Assembly (NCBI GenBank): GCA_037720595.1 | Contig: JBBJLW010000011.1 | Location: 1-64,000, forward strand | Source of the DNA: Gaiellasilicea sp037720595 | Lineage (GTDB): Bacteria > Actinomycetota > Thermoleophilia > Gaiellales > Gaiellaceae | Direction of reading: 5' to 3' | Length of the DNA stretch: 64,000 nt | Shown: one piece after another, positions 45,834 to 54,509 of the stretch | Numbering within the stretch: position 1 is the stretch's first letter | How the letters are laid out: each line of letters starts with the position of its first letter | Notes under the pieces: generated by a model | Seen by the model: only the letters and a program-made list of their open reading frames with translations | The model's database searches: none | Told to the model about the DNA's origin: nothing | Translations under genes and position numbers: made by a program

Positions 45834-46907
45834 ATGGCGATCGTCGCCCACCTCGACCTCGATGCCTTCTTCGCGGCGGTGGAGGAGCTCGAGAATCCGG
45901 AGCTCCGGCGGCGCCCGCTCGTCGTCGGCGGAGATCCCCGCAGCCGCGGCGTCGTTGCGACCGCGAACTACATGGCACGCGGCTTCGGGATCCACTCGGC
46001 GATGAGCTGCGCCGAGGCTCTGCGCCGCTGCCCGGCGGCCGTCTTCGTCCGGCCGCGGCATACGCTCTATCGCGAGTACTCGGCCGAGGTCTGGACAGCG
46101 ATTCGCGAGGTGGTCCCGGTCGTCGAGCGCACCGGTCTGGACGAGGGGTACCTCGACTTCACGGCGCTCGCTGCGGACTACGGTCGCGCTCGCGGGCTCG
46201 CCGAGGCCGTTCGCACCTCGGTGCGGGCGGCAACGAGCCTCTCGTGCTCACTCGGTGTCGCACCGACGAAGGTGGTCGCAAAGGTCGCGTCCGACCGCCG
46301 CAAGCCGGGTGGGATCACAGTCGTTCCTGCGGGCACCGAAGCCGCGTTCCTGGCGCCGTTCGCGGTGCGCGTCCTGCCCGGAGTCGGACCGCGAGCGGAG
46401 GAGCGGCTGCGCTCGGCGGGGATCGCCACGATCGGTGGGCTCGGCGCGCTCTCGGATCTCGACCTGCGCGCGGTCCTCCCGGGCCAGGTCGGACGGCTGT
46501 TGCGCGACCGGGCGCTCGGAGTCGATCCGCGCGGGCTCGACCTGACGAGCGAGCGGATCTCGATCTCGGTTGAGGAAACCTTCGAGCACGATCTGCTCGA
46601 GCGCGACCTCCTCCACGCCGAGCTGCGCCGGATGGCCCTCGACCTCGGCGCGCACCTTCAGCGCGACGGCCTCTCGGCCAGGACGGTGACGACGAAGCTC
46701 CGCTACACCGACTTCTCGATCCGCAGCCGCTCGACGAGCCTCCCGGTCGGAATCGACGACGCCGAGCGGATCGGCAAGCTCGCCTGCTCGCTCCTCGACC
46801 GGGGCCTGCAAGATCGCCCGGGCGCGCTGCGGCTCGTCGGCGTCGGAGTCTCCGGCCTCAGCGGTTACCGACAACTCACGCTCGAGGAAGGCGACTTGGT
46901 GGCTTAG
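45834..46907 (+). CDS. dinB: DNA polymerase IV (Y-family)
   Basis: A 357-residue translesion polymerase. Catalytic acids are present in HLDLDAFFAAVE and GLDEGYLDFT, with the ANYMARGFGIHSAM steric-gate region, SLGVAPTKVVAKVASDRRKP, the helix-hairpin-helix VLPGVGPRAEERL and the little-finger domain to the end. ATG at 45834 starts the family-typical strand. No C-terminal beta-clamp motif (QLxLF) is obvious, although YRQLTLEEG near the end could serve. Convergent with the MFS gene (4-bp overlap). Confidence 0.94.
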   Translation: MAIVAHLDLDAFFAAVEELENPELRRRPLVVGGDPRSRGVVATANYMARGFGIHSAMSCAEALRRCPAAVFVRPRHTLYREYSAEVWTAIREVVPVVERTGLDEGYLDFTALAADYGRARGLAEAVRTSVRAATSLSCSLGVAPTKVVAKVASDRRKPGGITVVPAGTEAAFLAPFAVRVLPGVGPRAEERLRSAGIATIGGLGALSDLDLRAVLPGQVGRLLRDRALGVDPRGLDLTSERISISVEETFEHDLLERDLLHAELRRMALDLGAHLQRDGLSARTVTTKLRYTDFSIRSRSTSLPVGIDDAERIGKLACSLLDRGLQDRPGALRLVGVGVSGLSGYRQLTLEEGDLVA

Positions 46908-48136
46908 AGCTCCGGCAGCACCGCGAGGTCCGGCGCACGCCGTAGCGGCCGACTCAGCGCCGCTATGAGCGCGACCACGACGGCGACACCTGCGAACACG
47001 AGCACCGTGGGTACGGCACCGATGACTTCGAGTAGGAGCCCCGCGGAGAGCGGGCCGAGCGAGGCGGCTCCCGCGGCGATCAGGCCTCCGACGGATTCCA
47101 CGCGACCCTGGAGTCGATCGGGCACCAAGGCGGACTGATAGGCGCCGAAGATGGCGTTGAGCGCCGGGGCACCGAAGAGCATCAGAGCGAAGAGAAATCC
47201 AAGCGAGAGCGGCGACGCAATCGCGAGGAGTGGAACCAGAAGCGCGTAGACGGCGTGGTAGCCGATTCTCACGTGCGACGCGGCAACGCGCCGCTGGAGC
47301 GCCGGGGCGGCGACGGCGCCAAACAAACCGCCGACCGCGGTCAGGGCGAAAATCAGCCCGATCGTCGTGGCTGAGGCGCCCTGCCGCTGGGCCAGCACGA
47401 TGATCATGAGAGCGAGCCCGTTGGAGACGAAATTGCCCGCTCCGGCCAGCAGGAAGGTCGTACGGAGGAAGCTCTGTCGCCAGAGCCAGCGCACTCCCTC
47501 CCCGATCTCGGTACGAAGCCGGCTCGGCTCCCGCTCTCGAGAGTCCTGAAACTCTGACTTGATGGCGAGCAAGCTCGCGAACGAGATGAGATAGGACACC
47601 GCGTCGGCGAGGAATGGCAACCCGCGCCCGAGCCCGAACAAGAGGCCGCCGAGCGGAGGGCCGCCCAGCGAGGCGGCATATACACGCCCTTCGTTCTGCG
47701 CGATCGCCGCGGGAATCTGTCCTCGAGGGACGAGCCGCCGGATCGCACCGAACTCCGCCGGCCCGACGAAGACGGTCATCGTTCCCTCGACGAACGCGAC
47801 GACCAGGATGTGGGTGAAGGTGATGCTCCCGGCCGCGAGGGCGATGGCGATGCTGCCAACACCGACGGCCCGGCCCGCATCGCAGACGAGCATGATCCGC
47901 TTCCGGTCCCAGCGATCGACGAGCGCTCCCGCCGGCAGGCTGAAGAGGAGAAATGGGACTCGGCTTGCGAAGCCGACCAGACCCGCCTTGGCGGGAGAGC
48001 CCGTGAGTGCGAGGACGAGCAAGGGATAGGCGATCTGCGCGGTCCGCGTACCGAGCTCCGAGACTGCCTGCCCGGCCCAGAGCAGCATGAAGTCGCGGTT
48101 GCGTCGGAGAGGTTCAGCGCGGTGAACCTCTTGCAC
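46904..48136 (-). CDS. Major facilitator superfamily exporter (EntS/MFS_3 type)
   Basis: A 410-residue membrane protein with about 12 helices. The N-terminus RRNRDFMLLWAGQAVSELGTR and the loop 2-3 motif ALVDRWDRKRIML are typical of EntS-like drug or siderophore exporters, as is VPRGQIPAAIAQNEGR in the middle loop. The ankyrin-repeat gene ends only three bases upstream, so the two are one transcript. Substrate is unknown. Confidence 0.9.
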   Translation of the reverse strand: MQEVHRAEPLRRNRDFMLLWAGQAVSELGTRTAQIAYPLLVLALTGSPAKAGLVGFASRVPFLLFSLPAGALVDRWDRKRIMLVCDAGRAVGVGSIAIALAAGSITFTHILVVAFVEGTMTVFVGPAEFGAIRRLVPRGQIPAAIAQNEGRVYAASLGGPPLGGLLFGLGRGLPFLADAVSYLISFASLLAIKSEFQDSREREPSRLRTEIGEGVRWLWRQSFLRTTFLLAGAGNFVSNGLALMIIVLAQRQGASATTIGLIFALTAVGGLFGAVAAPALQRRVAASHVRIGYHAVYALLVPLLAIASPLSLGFLFALMLFGAPALNAIFGAYQSALVPDRLQGRVESVGGLIAAGAASLGPLSAGLLLEVIGAVPTVLVFAGVAVVVALIAALSRPLRRAPDLAVLPEL

Positions 48137-48139
48137 CGG

Positions 48140-48787
48140 TTAGGCCAGAAGCTCGCCGAGCTCGTCGTGGCCGGCCGCTGCTGCGAGCTCTGCGGCTGTC
48201 TTGCCCTCGTCGGTCTGCGCGGCCTTGTCGACGCCTCGCTCGAGCAATGCCTCGACGCTCTCTTGGTCGCCGTTCTGGGCTGCTGCGTGGAGCGGGGTGA
48301 AGCCGCCGCGCTGACGCGCGTTCGGATCGGCGCCGTGCTCGAGCAGCAGCGAGACGAGCTTCGAATGACCGCCGGCCGCCGCGCTGTGGAGCGGCGCGAC
48401 CTCCAGCCCGGCGTTGCGCGCGACCGCGTTCGCGTCGGCGCCGTGCTCCAGGAGCAGCGCGGCCGCATCCTCGTGACCGAAGAACACAGCGAGATGGAGC
48501 GCAGTGAACCCGTCGCTCGCGCTGGCCTGCGCGAGCTCCCGCTCGCCGGCAAGCAGCTCCTCGAGCCCGCGCGTACGCCCGACCGCCGCCGCATCGAAGA
48601 CGTCGAGCGCGGGGTTCGCGTCGAGCAGAACGGCCGCGATCTCGTCCTGCCGCGCGTAGACGGCTCGCCGGATCGCCGAGACGCCCTCCTCGTCGCGCTC
48701 CTCGGCCGCCTCCGGCCGGCGCTCGAGCAGCTCGCGCACGAACTCCGCGTCGCCCGCGACGATCGCCTGGAAGAGGTCGCCGGCCAC
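48140..48787 (-). CDS. Ankyrin-repeat protein
   Basis: A 215-residue cytosolic repeat protein made of about six ankyrin units; the best are DGFTALHLAVFFGHEDAAAL, PLHSAAAGGHSKLVSLLLEHG and GGFTPLHAAAQNGDQESVEA. It would act as a protein-binding scaffold or inhibitor. It is encoded three bases ahead of an MFS exporter on the same transcript. No signal peptide or extra domain is present. Confidence 0.9.
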   Translation of the reverse strand: MAGDLFQAIVAGDAEFVRELLERRPEAAEERDEEGVSAIRRAVYARQDEIAAVLLDANPALDVFDAAAVGRTRGLEELLAGERELAQASASDGFTALHLAVFFGHEDAAALLLEHGADANAVARNAGLEVAPLHSAAAGGHSKLVSLLLEHGADPNARQRGGFTPLHAAAQNGDQESVEALLERGVDKAAQTDEGKTAAELAAAAGHDELGELLA

Positions 48788-48885
48788 GCGCTGACTCTAC
48801 GTGGCACGATCGATGAGTTGTCGTCGACATCGGGGTCTGATCTCGTAGAAGCCAAGAAGACGACGTTGAGCCTAGGGAGGACATC

Positions 48886-49323
48886 ATGGATTGGAAGCTC
48901 GAGCTCGTCGTTGTTCCGGTCTCGGACGTAGATCGCGCTAAGGCCTTCTACACCGAGCAGGTCGGGTTCAAGGCGGACGTAGACCACCGCGCAGGGGACG
49001 ACTTTCGCGTCGTCCAGCTCTCCCCGCCCGGCTCGGCCTGCTCCATCGCGATCGGAACGGGAATCGGGCAATCGGAACCGGGGTCGACGAAGGGCCTGCA
49101 CCTAATCGTCTCCGATCTCGATGCCGCCCGGGCCGAGCTCGCCGACCGCGGGGTGAACGTCGGCGACCTCTTCCATTTCGGTGCGGAAGGTCGCACGGAG
49201 GGCGCGCATCCCGAGCGAGCCGACTACGGCACGTTCCTCAGCTTCGACGACCCGGACGGCAACAGCTGGCTCGTCCAGGAGGTCGGACGCACGAGGGCTA
49301 ATCGCGGAGCATCGGGCGCGTGA
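48886..49323 (+). CDS. VOC-family (glyoxalase/bleomycin-resistance-like) protein
   Basis: A 145-residue protein with two beta-alpha-beta-beta-beta modules. LELVVVPVSDVDRAKAFYTEQVGF is the N-terminal half, and GLHLIVSDLDAARAELADRG with FLSFDDPDGNSWLVQEV the second. The metal/ligand residues of dioxygenase-like VOC proteins are only partly conserved, so the substrate is unknown. AGGGAGGACATC precedes the ATG. The last 26 bp overlap the convergent amidinohydrolase gene. Confidence 0.85.
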   Translation: MDWKLELVVVPVSDVDRAKAFYTEQVGFKADVDHRAGDDFRVVQLSPPGSACSIAIGTGIGQSEPGSTKGLHLIVSDLDAARAELADRGVNVGDLFHFGAEGRTEGAHPERADYGTFLSFDDPDGNSWLVQEVGRTRANRGASGA

Positions 49324-50125
49324 GGCAGGTTGGCCCGCCGTCGCCCTTGCGCGAGATCTCGTCGCCGCGATAGGTGACGACGTCCACGCCCGCGTGCTCC
49401 ATCCGCCGGCGTGTCTCGTCATTCCCTTCCAGCGCGAGCGCGCGGCGCGGCCCGAGGGCGAGCACGTTCGGCCCCATCGACTCGAACTCGTCATCCGGCA
49501 CCTCGACCGTGCGGATCTCACGGTCGGCGAGCAGCTCCAGCAGCCGGACCGGAGCGAGCCGGGGGTAGACGAGCGCGAGGTCGGTGTCGAGCGGGGAGAG
49601 GAACGACATCAGGTGCATCACCTCGGCGGCGCCGTTGTAGTGCGGCAGGTCGAACCGGATCACCTCGACCCCCGGGAAGGCAGCCTCGAGCGCGTCGATC
49701 CCGGCCCCGTTCGTGCGATAGCCGTGACCGGCGAGAAGCGTCCGCTCGTCGAGCCAGACCGTGTCGCCGCCTTCGACCGCGGCGGGTTCCGCGAGCCGGT
49801 GCGCCACCGGCACGCCCGCGTCGCGGAGCGCCGCCGCGACTCCGTCGGGCTCACGGCGCCGGCCCTCCTTGCCCGGCCGCAGGACGACGACCCCCGCATC
49901 GCCGACGAGGACCGGGTCGTGGGCATAGATCGCATCCGGGTTCCCGGGATCGTGCCGCGAAAGCACAACGTCGGCTCCTGCCTCCTCGAGCATCAGGCAG
50001 AGCGCCTCGTGCTCGGCTGCGGCGACTCGCGGATCGGGCGCCGAGCGCCAGCCGTACTCGCGCCATGCCGCCGCGTCCTCGGGCAGTGGCGGGCGCACCA
50101 ACACCCGCTTCAACGCGCCCGTCAT
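49298..50125 (-). CDS. Dimethylarginine dimethylaminohydrolase / amidinotransferase-family protein
   Basis: A 275-residue five-bladed alpha/beta propeller enzyme of the guanidino-group-modifying superfamily. Diagnostic features are the catalytic Cys near the C-terminus (GPTCLTRPM), His in AAEVMHLMSFLSPLD, EGGDTVWLDE and IYAHDPVLVGDAG. It probably hydrolyses methylated arginine or arginine to citrulline plus an amine. ATG at 50125 (MTGALKRVLVRPP) is the natural family start. The SGNH lipoprotein gene ends 20 bp downstream of... its 5' side, so the two may share transcription. Confidence 0.88.
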   Translation of the reverse strand: MTGALKRVLVRPPLPEDAAAWREYGWRSAPDPRVAAAEHEALCLMLEEAGADVVLSRHDPGNPDAIYAHDPVLVGDAGVVVLRPGKEGRRREPDGVAAALRDAGVPVAHRLAEPAAVEGGDTVWLDERTLLAGHGYRTNGAGIDALEAAFPGVEVIRFDLPHYNGAAEVMHLMSFLSPLDTDLALVYPRLAPVRLLELLADREIRTVEVPDDEFESMGPNVLALGPRRALALEGNDETRRRMEHAGVDVVTYRGDEISRKGDGGPTCLTRPMLRD

Positions 50126-50145
50126 CGACTGTGAGCCGTACCGGT

Positions 50146-50829
50146 TCACGGCAGCCGGAAAGCGATCTCGCCGAGTCGCCGGTACCCCTCGACCGAGGGG
50201 TGGTCGCCGTCGGAGGTCCATTCGTCTCGCATCCGGCCGTGCTCGTCGGGGTGCTCGAGCGTCGCGTAGAACGGGAGCACCTGCACGTCCTCTTCGCGTG
50301 CCAGCTCCTCGATCAGCTCGTTCAGCTGGTTGATCGGATCCTCCGCGCTTGGCCAGCCCCTGTTCCAGGGAAGGACGTTTGCGATCGCAACGCGCAGGCC
50401 GAGCTCCTTGCCGCGCCGCACCATCGCGCGCAGGTTCTCGGCCGCCGGCTCGACATCACGGCCCTGGGCGATGTCGTTGATCCCGCCCTGGACGACGAGC
50501 ACGTCAGCGCCCGTCGCGCATGCGTCCAGCCGCTCCGCGATCTGGTCGGTGCGCTCACCGTAGACGCCGCAGTTGCGGAAGCGCAGCCGCGGATCGGACT
50601 CCGCGGCCCAATACTCCCACTGGCTCTGCGGATCGAGGGCATCGCCGATCTGGGCGCGCACGTCCGGGTCCGGATCCCAGGCCGGCGAGCCCGCGTGGAT
50701 CGAGTCCCCCAGGGCGGCAACGACGATCTCCCCCTCCGCGTTCACAGTCGCGACCTCACCTCCCTCGGCCCGGCCGCATCCGGCGGCCAGCAGCGCGAGC
50801 AGAACGTATACGTGGACGTGGAGGCGCAT
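50146..50829 (-). CDS. SGNH/GDSL-family lipoprotein hydrolase
   Basis: A 227-residue exported esterase/lipase-like protein. Signal peptide with lipobox LALLAAGC, then block I AALGDSIHAGS (nucleophile Ser), block III VVQGGINDIAQG (Asn) and block V SDGDHPSVEGYRRLG (Asp and His). It is anchored at the outer face of the membrane and could deacylate wall sugars or lipids. Start ATG 50829 is 18 bp from the divergent flavin-nucleotide protein gene, leaving a very short shared promoter region. It precedes the DDAH-like gene on the same strand. Confidence 0.88.
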   Translation of the reverse strand: MRLHVHVYVLLALLAAGCGRAEGGEVATVNAEGEIVVAALGDSIHAGSPAWDPDPDVRAQIGDALDPQSQWEYWAAESDPRLRFRNCGVYGERTDQIAERLDACATGADVLVVQGGINDIAQGRDVEPAAENLRAMVRRGKELGLRVAIANVLPWNRGWPSAEDPINQLNELIEELAREEDVQVLPFYATLEHPDEHGRMRDEWTSDGDHPSVEGYRRLGEIAFRLP

Positions 50830-50847
50830 CGGGAGGATGATCGTCTG

Positions 50848-51438
50848 ATGAGTCTGTACGGCCCGCAGAGTCGCGAGTTCCAGGACAGGTTCGACACGCG
50901 CCGCCTGGCGGATCGGCTCGAGGAGCGCCTGGTCAAAGAGACAATCGACACAGACGACCGTGCGTTCATCGAGGCCCGCGACATGTTCTTCCTCGCGACC
51001 GCCGACGAGCACGCGCTGCCGCAGTGCTCCTACAAGGGCGGCGAGCCCGGCTTCGTACGCGTGCTCGACGAGCGGACGATCGCCTTCCCGAGCTACGACG
51101 GCAACGGGATGTTCCTCTCGCTCGGGAACCTCTCGGCGAACGCGAACGTCGGCCTCCTCTTCGTCGACTTCGAGGGTCAGAAGCGGCTGCGGCTGAACGG
51201 CAGCGCCTCGATCGACGAGGCCGACCCGCTGCTCGCCGGGTACGAGCGCGCCCAGTGCATCGTCCGGGTGCGCGCGACCCAGGTCTTCCCGAACTGCCCC
51301 CGCTACATCCACAAGCTCGAGCTCGTCGAGCGCTCGCGCTTCGTTCCGCAGACCGGGTGCGAGCCGCCGGTGCCCGAATGGAAACGTCGCGACTGGGCGG
51401 TCGACGTCTTGCCGGCCGGCGATCCGACTCGCAGTTAG
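50848..51438 (+). CDS. Pyridoxamine 5'-phosphate oxidase-like FMN-binding protein
   Basis: A 196-residue split-barrel flavoprotein. ARDMFFLATADEHALPQCSYKGGEPGF and AFPSYDGNGMFLSLGNLSAN are typical of the family of PNPOx-like proteins that bind FMN or F420; PNCPRYIHKLELVER is the C-terminal signature of the uncharacterised subgroup. True PdxH function is unlikely. The ATG follows GGGAGGATGATC. Its stop overlaps the convergent DUF2339 gene by 4 bp. Confidence 0.82.
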   Translation: MSLYGPQSREFQDRFDTRRLADRLEERLVKETIDTDDRAFIEARDMFFLATADEHALPQCSYKGGEPGFVRVLDERTIAFPSYDGNGMFLSLGNLSANANVGLLFVDFEGQKRLRLNGSASIDEADPLLAGYERAQCIVRVRATQVFPNCPRYIHKLELVERSRFVPQTGCEPPVPEWKRRDWAVDVLPAGDPTRS

Positions 51439-54158
51439 TCGCCGGTCTCGGCGAGTCGCTGGTAGAAGAAGCCGCCGAGGAGGAGCACTGCGCCGACGGC
51501 GAGGAACGAGGCGGCGCGCGCGACCGAGCTGAGCGTCGCGAGGTCGTAGAGGAAGAGCTTGCCGAGCGCGAGCGCGAAGAGGCCGAGCGCGGCCAGCCTC
51601 AGCACCCGCTGCCCGCGGCGTAACCCAACGACGAGGGTCGTGAGAGCGACGAGACCCCAGAACGCGCTCACCGCGGTATGCCCGCGCTGGAACGCCGTCG
51701 TCGTTCCAGCGGCGCCGAGCTCCTGGACGAGCCCGAGGATCGCAAGCGAGGCGCCGTAGAGTCCGAGGACTGCAAGCGCCCACCGGAGCACGCGGCCGAG
51801 GTCGTCGAAACTGTCGTCGAGCCAGCGGTCGGCGAAGTCCGCCGGCCGATCGATCTTGCGAATCGCGAGAGCGAGCACTGCCAATGCGCCGAGGACGAGG
51901 AGCAGGGCGGGCACGCCATCCGCAGGCGTCTCGTTCGCCCGGAGGAAGTCCTCCGGCGTGGCGAGCAGCACGAGCGTCAGGACACCGGCGAGGAGCGAGA
52001 ACGCGCTCGAGCCGAGCCAGAAACGGGGCTCGCGGAGGACGGTTCCGGCGCCGGCAAGCGCCGCGGCAGCGATCGCCCACGCGAGCACGAGCCAGGTGTG
52101 GTCGAGCAGCACGAGCGAGGACGCGAGCCCGAGTACGAGAGCAGAGACCCAGAAGCACGTCGCCAGGTTCCGCCGGCCGAAGACGGTGGCCGCGACGAAC
52201 AGATACGCAACGCCGATGCCTGCGAGCGCGTAGCCGCGAGCGTCGCCGGCGAAGAGCTCGGCGCAGAGGAAGCCCGACAGCGCCGTGCTAAAGGCAGCGC
52301 CGACCACGGAGACGAGTCCGGTTCGCTCGGAGAAAACGCCGTGCAGAAGCGCCGCGGTGGCAGCCGCCACGGCGAGGACGACGGCGCACCAGCCGCGGTG
52401 GTCGGGCAGCTCGGGAAGGCTGAAGAACTCGAACGAAGCGAGGGTGACGCCAAAGCCGACAATCCCGCCGAGCTCGAGCAACCGCGAGCGTCGCAGCATC
52501 CCGGCCGCGAGCAGCGCAAGCGCTGTCAGACTCCACAGGGTCGTCACTCCGACATGGCCCCAGTCGAAGGAGGGCTCGATCGAGAGGCGTTCGGCGCCGG
52601 CGAGCAGCGCGAGCGAGGCGGCGTCGACGAGCACGAGCCCGCCGAGCGCGAGCGTGCCGATGCTGAGCGGACGGCGGTTGCGATCGGTCTCGGCGACGAG
52701 CTGCGCGAGCGCGGCCGGCATCGAGCTCCCGCTGCGGCTCGGAGGCCAGCTGCGGGCGAGCAGTCCGAATCCGAGCAGCGCCAGTCCGATCGCCGTCAGC
52801 GCGGGCACCCCGTCGAAGTGGCTCGGATCGGGCTCGTAGAGCGTGTCGAGCGGCGCCTCGTGGCCGAACGTGTAGAGGAGCGCGAGCAGCAGGTAGGCGA
52901 GCGCGACGAGCTGGAAGCGCGTCTCCGCGATCCGTCGGCCGAGCCAGCCAAGCGCCAGGGCTTCAACCGACCATGCGACGACGAGCGAGGGCCCGTCGAG
53001 GAACTGGGCGGTCGCCGTGGCCGCAAACGCGGTGCCAAAAACGGCTGCGAGCGCGCCGAGCTCGAGCGTGTCCTCCCGCCAGAAGGAGGCGGCGACCGCG
53101 CCGAAGGCTCCCGCGAGCACCGTGAGCCCGACCCCGCGCGCGTCACCCTCGAGCAGCGCAAACGACGAGACCCCGCCGAGGAGCGCTGCACCTGCGACCA
53201 AGATGCTCGCGAGCGAATCGAGCTGCGCTCGGGCAGTGGCGAGCTGGCGGGCGATGCCGGCTCCGAAGTAGAGCCCGACGAAGACGAGCGCGAGCGCGAC
53301 GACGCTCGAGCGCTTCGGGTCGTCGTCGGCCAGAACGAGCGCGAGGATCTGGGGTGCGCTGACGGCGGCCGCCCAGGCAAAGAGACTTCGCCATTCCTTC
53401 GCGAGGGCGACGGCGGCAGCTGCCGCGAAGACGATCGCGACGAACGCGGTTCCCGTGACGGTGAGACTTCCGTCGAGGATGACGATCGCGGGCACGACCA
53501 TCGCGCCGATCAATCCGAGCCCGGCAACGACCTCCGACGACCAGCGAAGCGAGAGCGCCACGCCTGTGCCGGCGATCGCAGCCGCGAGTGCAAGCGCCGC
53601 AAGCGAGGGGACGAGGTCGTAGAGCGCAGCCGCGGCGAGGAGCGTCGCGTAGCCGCCGGCGATTCCGGCGCCCGCGGCGGCGACGGCCGCATGGAGCCGG
53701 CCGTGGCGCGCGTGCAGGACGACGCCGGCTGCGAAGACGAGCGCCGACGCGCTGCCGCCGAGCACGACGCGGGCCAGCGGGCCGATCCAGCCGTTGTTGG
53801 CGGCGAGCACGAAGAAAAAGACGACGCCGAGCAGCGTCACGATGCCGCCCGCGAGCGCAAGCCCACGCGCGCCGAAGAGATCGGCCGCGTCGAGCTTCGG
53901 CAGCTCGAGCCTTGGAAGCTTCACGGAGCGCTCCCATTGGGCTGGCTCCCGCTCCATGCGCGGCGGCGCTGGTGGGCGTGCGGACGGAGGGGCGGGCGCG
54001 GCGATCCGGAGCGGTAGCGGCTCGGCGCTGACCTGCTCGACCACCATCGTGGGCGCGTCGTCGGCGAGCACCGTCGCGCGGATCGTCCGCAGCTCGCTGT
54101 GCAGCTCGCGGAGCTCGTTCTCCATCCGGTCGAGCCGGGCGAGCACGCCGGCGCTCAT
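51435..54158 (-). CDS. DUF2339 polytopic membrane protein
   Basis: A 907-residue protein. An N-terminal coiled coil (ARLDRMENELRELHSELRTIR) and Pro-rich linker are followed by at least 20 predicted membrane helices, beginning GLALAGGIVTLLGVVFFFVLAANNGWI. This is the recognisable DUF2339 layout; it ends with LALGKLFLYDLATLSSVARAASFLAVG. Function is unknown; an envelope or transport role is assumed from topology only. The ATG overlaps the upstream XRE gene stop (ATGA), so a small regulator is translated just before this giant membrane protein. Confidence 0.88.
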   Translation of the reverse strand: MSAGVLARLDRMENELRELHSELRTIRATVLADDAPTMVVEQVSAEPLPLRIAAPAPPSARPPAPPRMEREPAQWERSVKLPRLELPKLDAADLFGARGLALAGGIVTLLGVVFFFVLAANNGWIGPLARVVLGGSASALVFAAGVVLHARHGRLHAAVAAAGAGIAGGYATLLAAAALYDLVPSLAALALAAAIAGTGVALSLRWSSEVVAGLGLIGAMVVPAIVILDGSLTVTGTAFVAIVFAAAAAVALAKEWRSLFAWAAAVSAPQILALVLADDDPKRSSVVALALVFVGLYFGAGIARQLATARAQLDSLASILVAGAALLGGVSSFALLEGDARGVGLTVLAGAFGAVAASFWREDTLELGALAAVFGTAFAATATAQFLDGPSLVVAWSVEALALGWLGRRIAETRFQLVALAYLLLALLYTFGHEAPLDTLYEPDPSHFDGVPALTAIGLALLGFGLLARSWPPSRSGSSMPAALAQLVAETDRNRRPLSIGTLALGGLVLVDAASLALLAGAERLSIEPSFDWGHVGVTTLWSLTALALLAAGMLRRSRLLELGGIVGFGVTLASFEFFSLPELPDHRGWCAVVLAVAAATAALLHGVFSERTGLVSVVGAAFSTALSGFLCAELFAGDARGYALAGIGVAYLFVAATVFGRRNLATCFWVSALVLGLASSLVLLDHTWLVLAWAIAAAALAGAGTVLREPRFWLGSSAFSLLAGVLTLVLLATPEDFLRANETPADGVPALLLVLGALAVLALAIRKIDRPADFADRWLDDSFDDLGRVLRWALAVLGLYGASLAILGLVQELGAAGTTTAFQRGHTAVSAFWGLVALTTLVVGLRRGQRVLRLAALGLFALALGKLFLYDLATLSSVARAASFLAVGAVLLLGGFFYQRLAETGD

Positions 54159-54469
54159 GCTTGTCCTCCCGTTGACTCGCGCGGAATCAGGTCGACGTGC
54201 AGGTCGCAGTCGAGCGCGTCGGCGATCCTGAGCAACGTGTCGATCCGAGGCGGCCGCCCGCCGCTCTCGAGTCGCGCGATCGCCGACTGCGTCGTCCCGA
54301 CCCGCTGGGCGAGCTCGCGCTGGGAGAGACCCCGTTCGACACGCCGCGCCGCCACCTCGCCGGCAATCGCGGCGAAGAACCAGCCCTCCTCGGCACCCGC
54401 CAAACGGGCGCGCAGGCGCTCGAGTGGAAGCCGGTTCGCCGTCTCCGAGTATCGCATGTTTGCGATCAT
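54155..54469 (-). CDS. XRE-family helix-turn-helix protein
   Basis: A 104-residue DNA-binding protein. The helix-turn-helix is at residues 45-95 (RVERGLSQRELAQRVGTTQSAIARLESG) followed by RIDTLLRIADALDCDLHVDLIP. The size and N-terminal extension resemble HigA-type antitoxins, but no toxin gene is adjacent. It is coupled to DUF2339 by an ATGA overlap, so it may repress that operon. The 40 bp upstream is AT-richer (CTAATTGCTATTGC on the plus strand) and may hold the promoter. Confidence 0.85.
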   Translation of the reverse strand: MIANMRYSETANRLPLERLRARLAGAEEGWFFAAIAGEVAARRVERGLSQRELAQRVGTTQSAIARLESGGRPPRIDTLLRIADALDCDLHVDLIPRESTGGQA

Positions 54470-54509
54470 AGCCTAATTGCTATTGCTGTCAACCCTCGTC
54501 GAAGGATCG

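Noticed and set aside
51678..54017. 779-codon forward ORF antisense to DUF2339
   Set aside because: Composition is Arg/Glu/Gln-rich without motifs; the reverse strand has clear membrane helices.
54155..54469. HigA-type antitoxin of a toxin-antitoxin pair
   Set aside because: The HTH protein fits by size, but no RelE/HigB-like gene is adjacent; its neighbours are DUF2339 and an aminotransferase.
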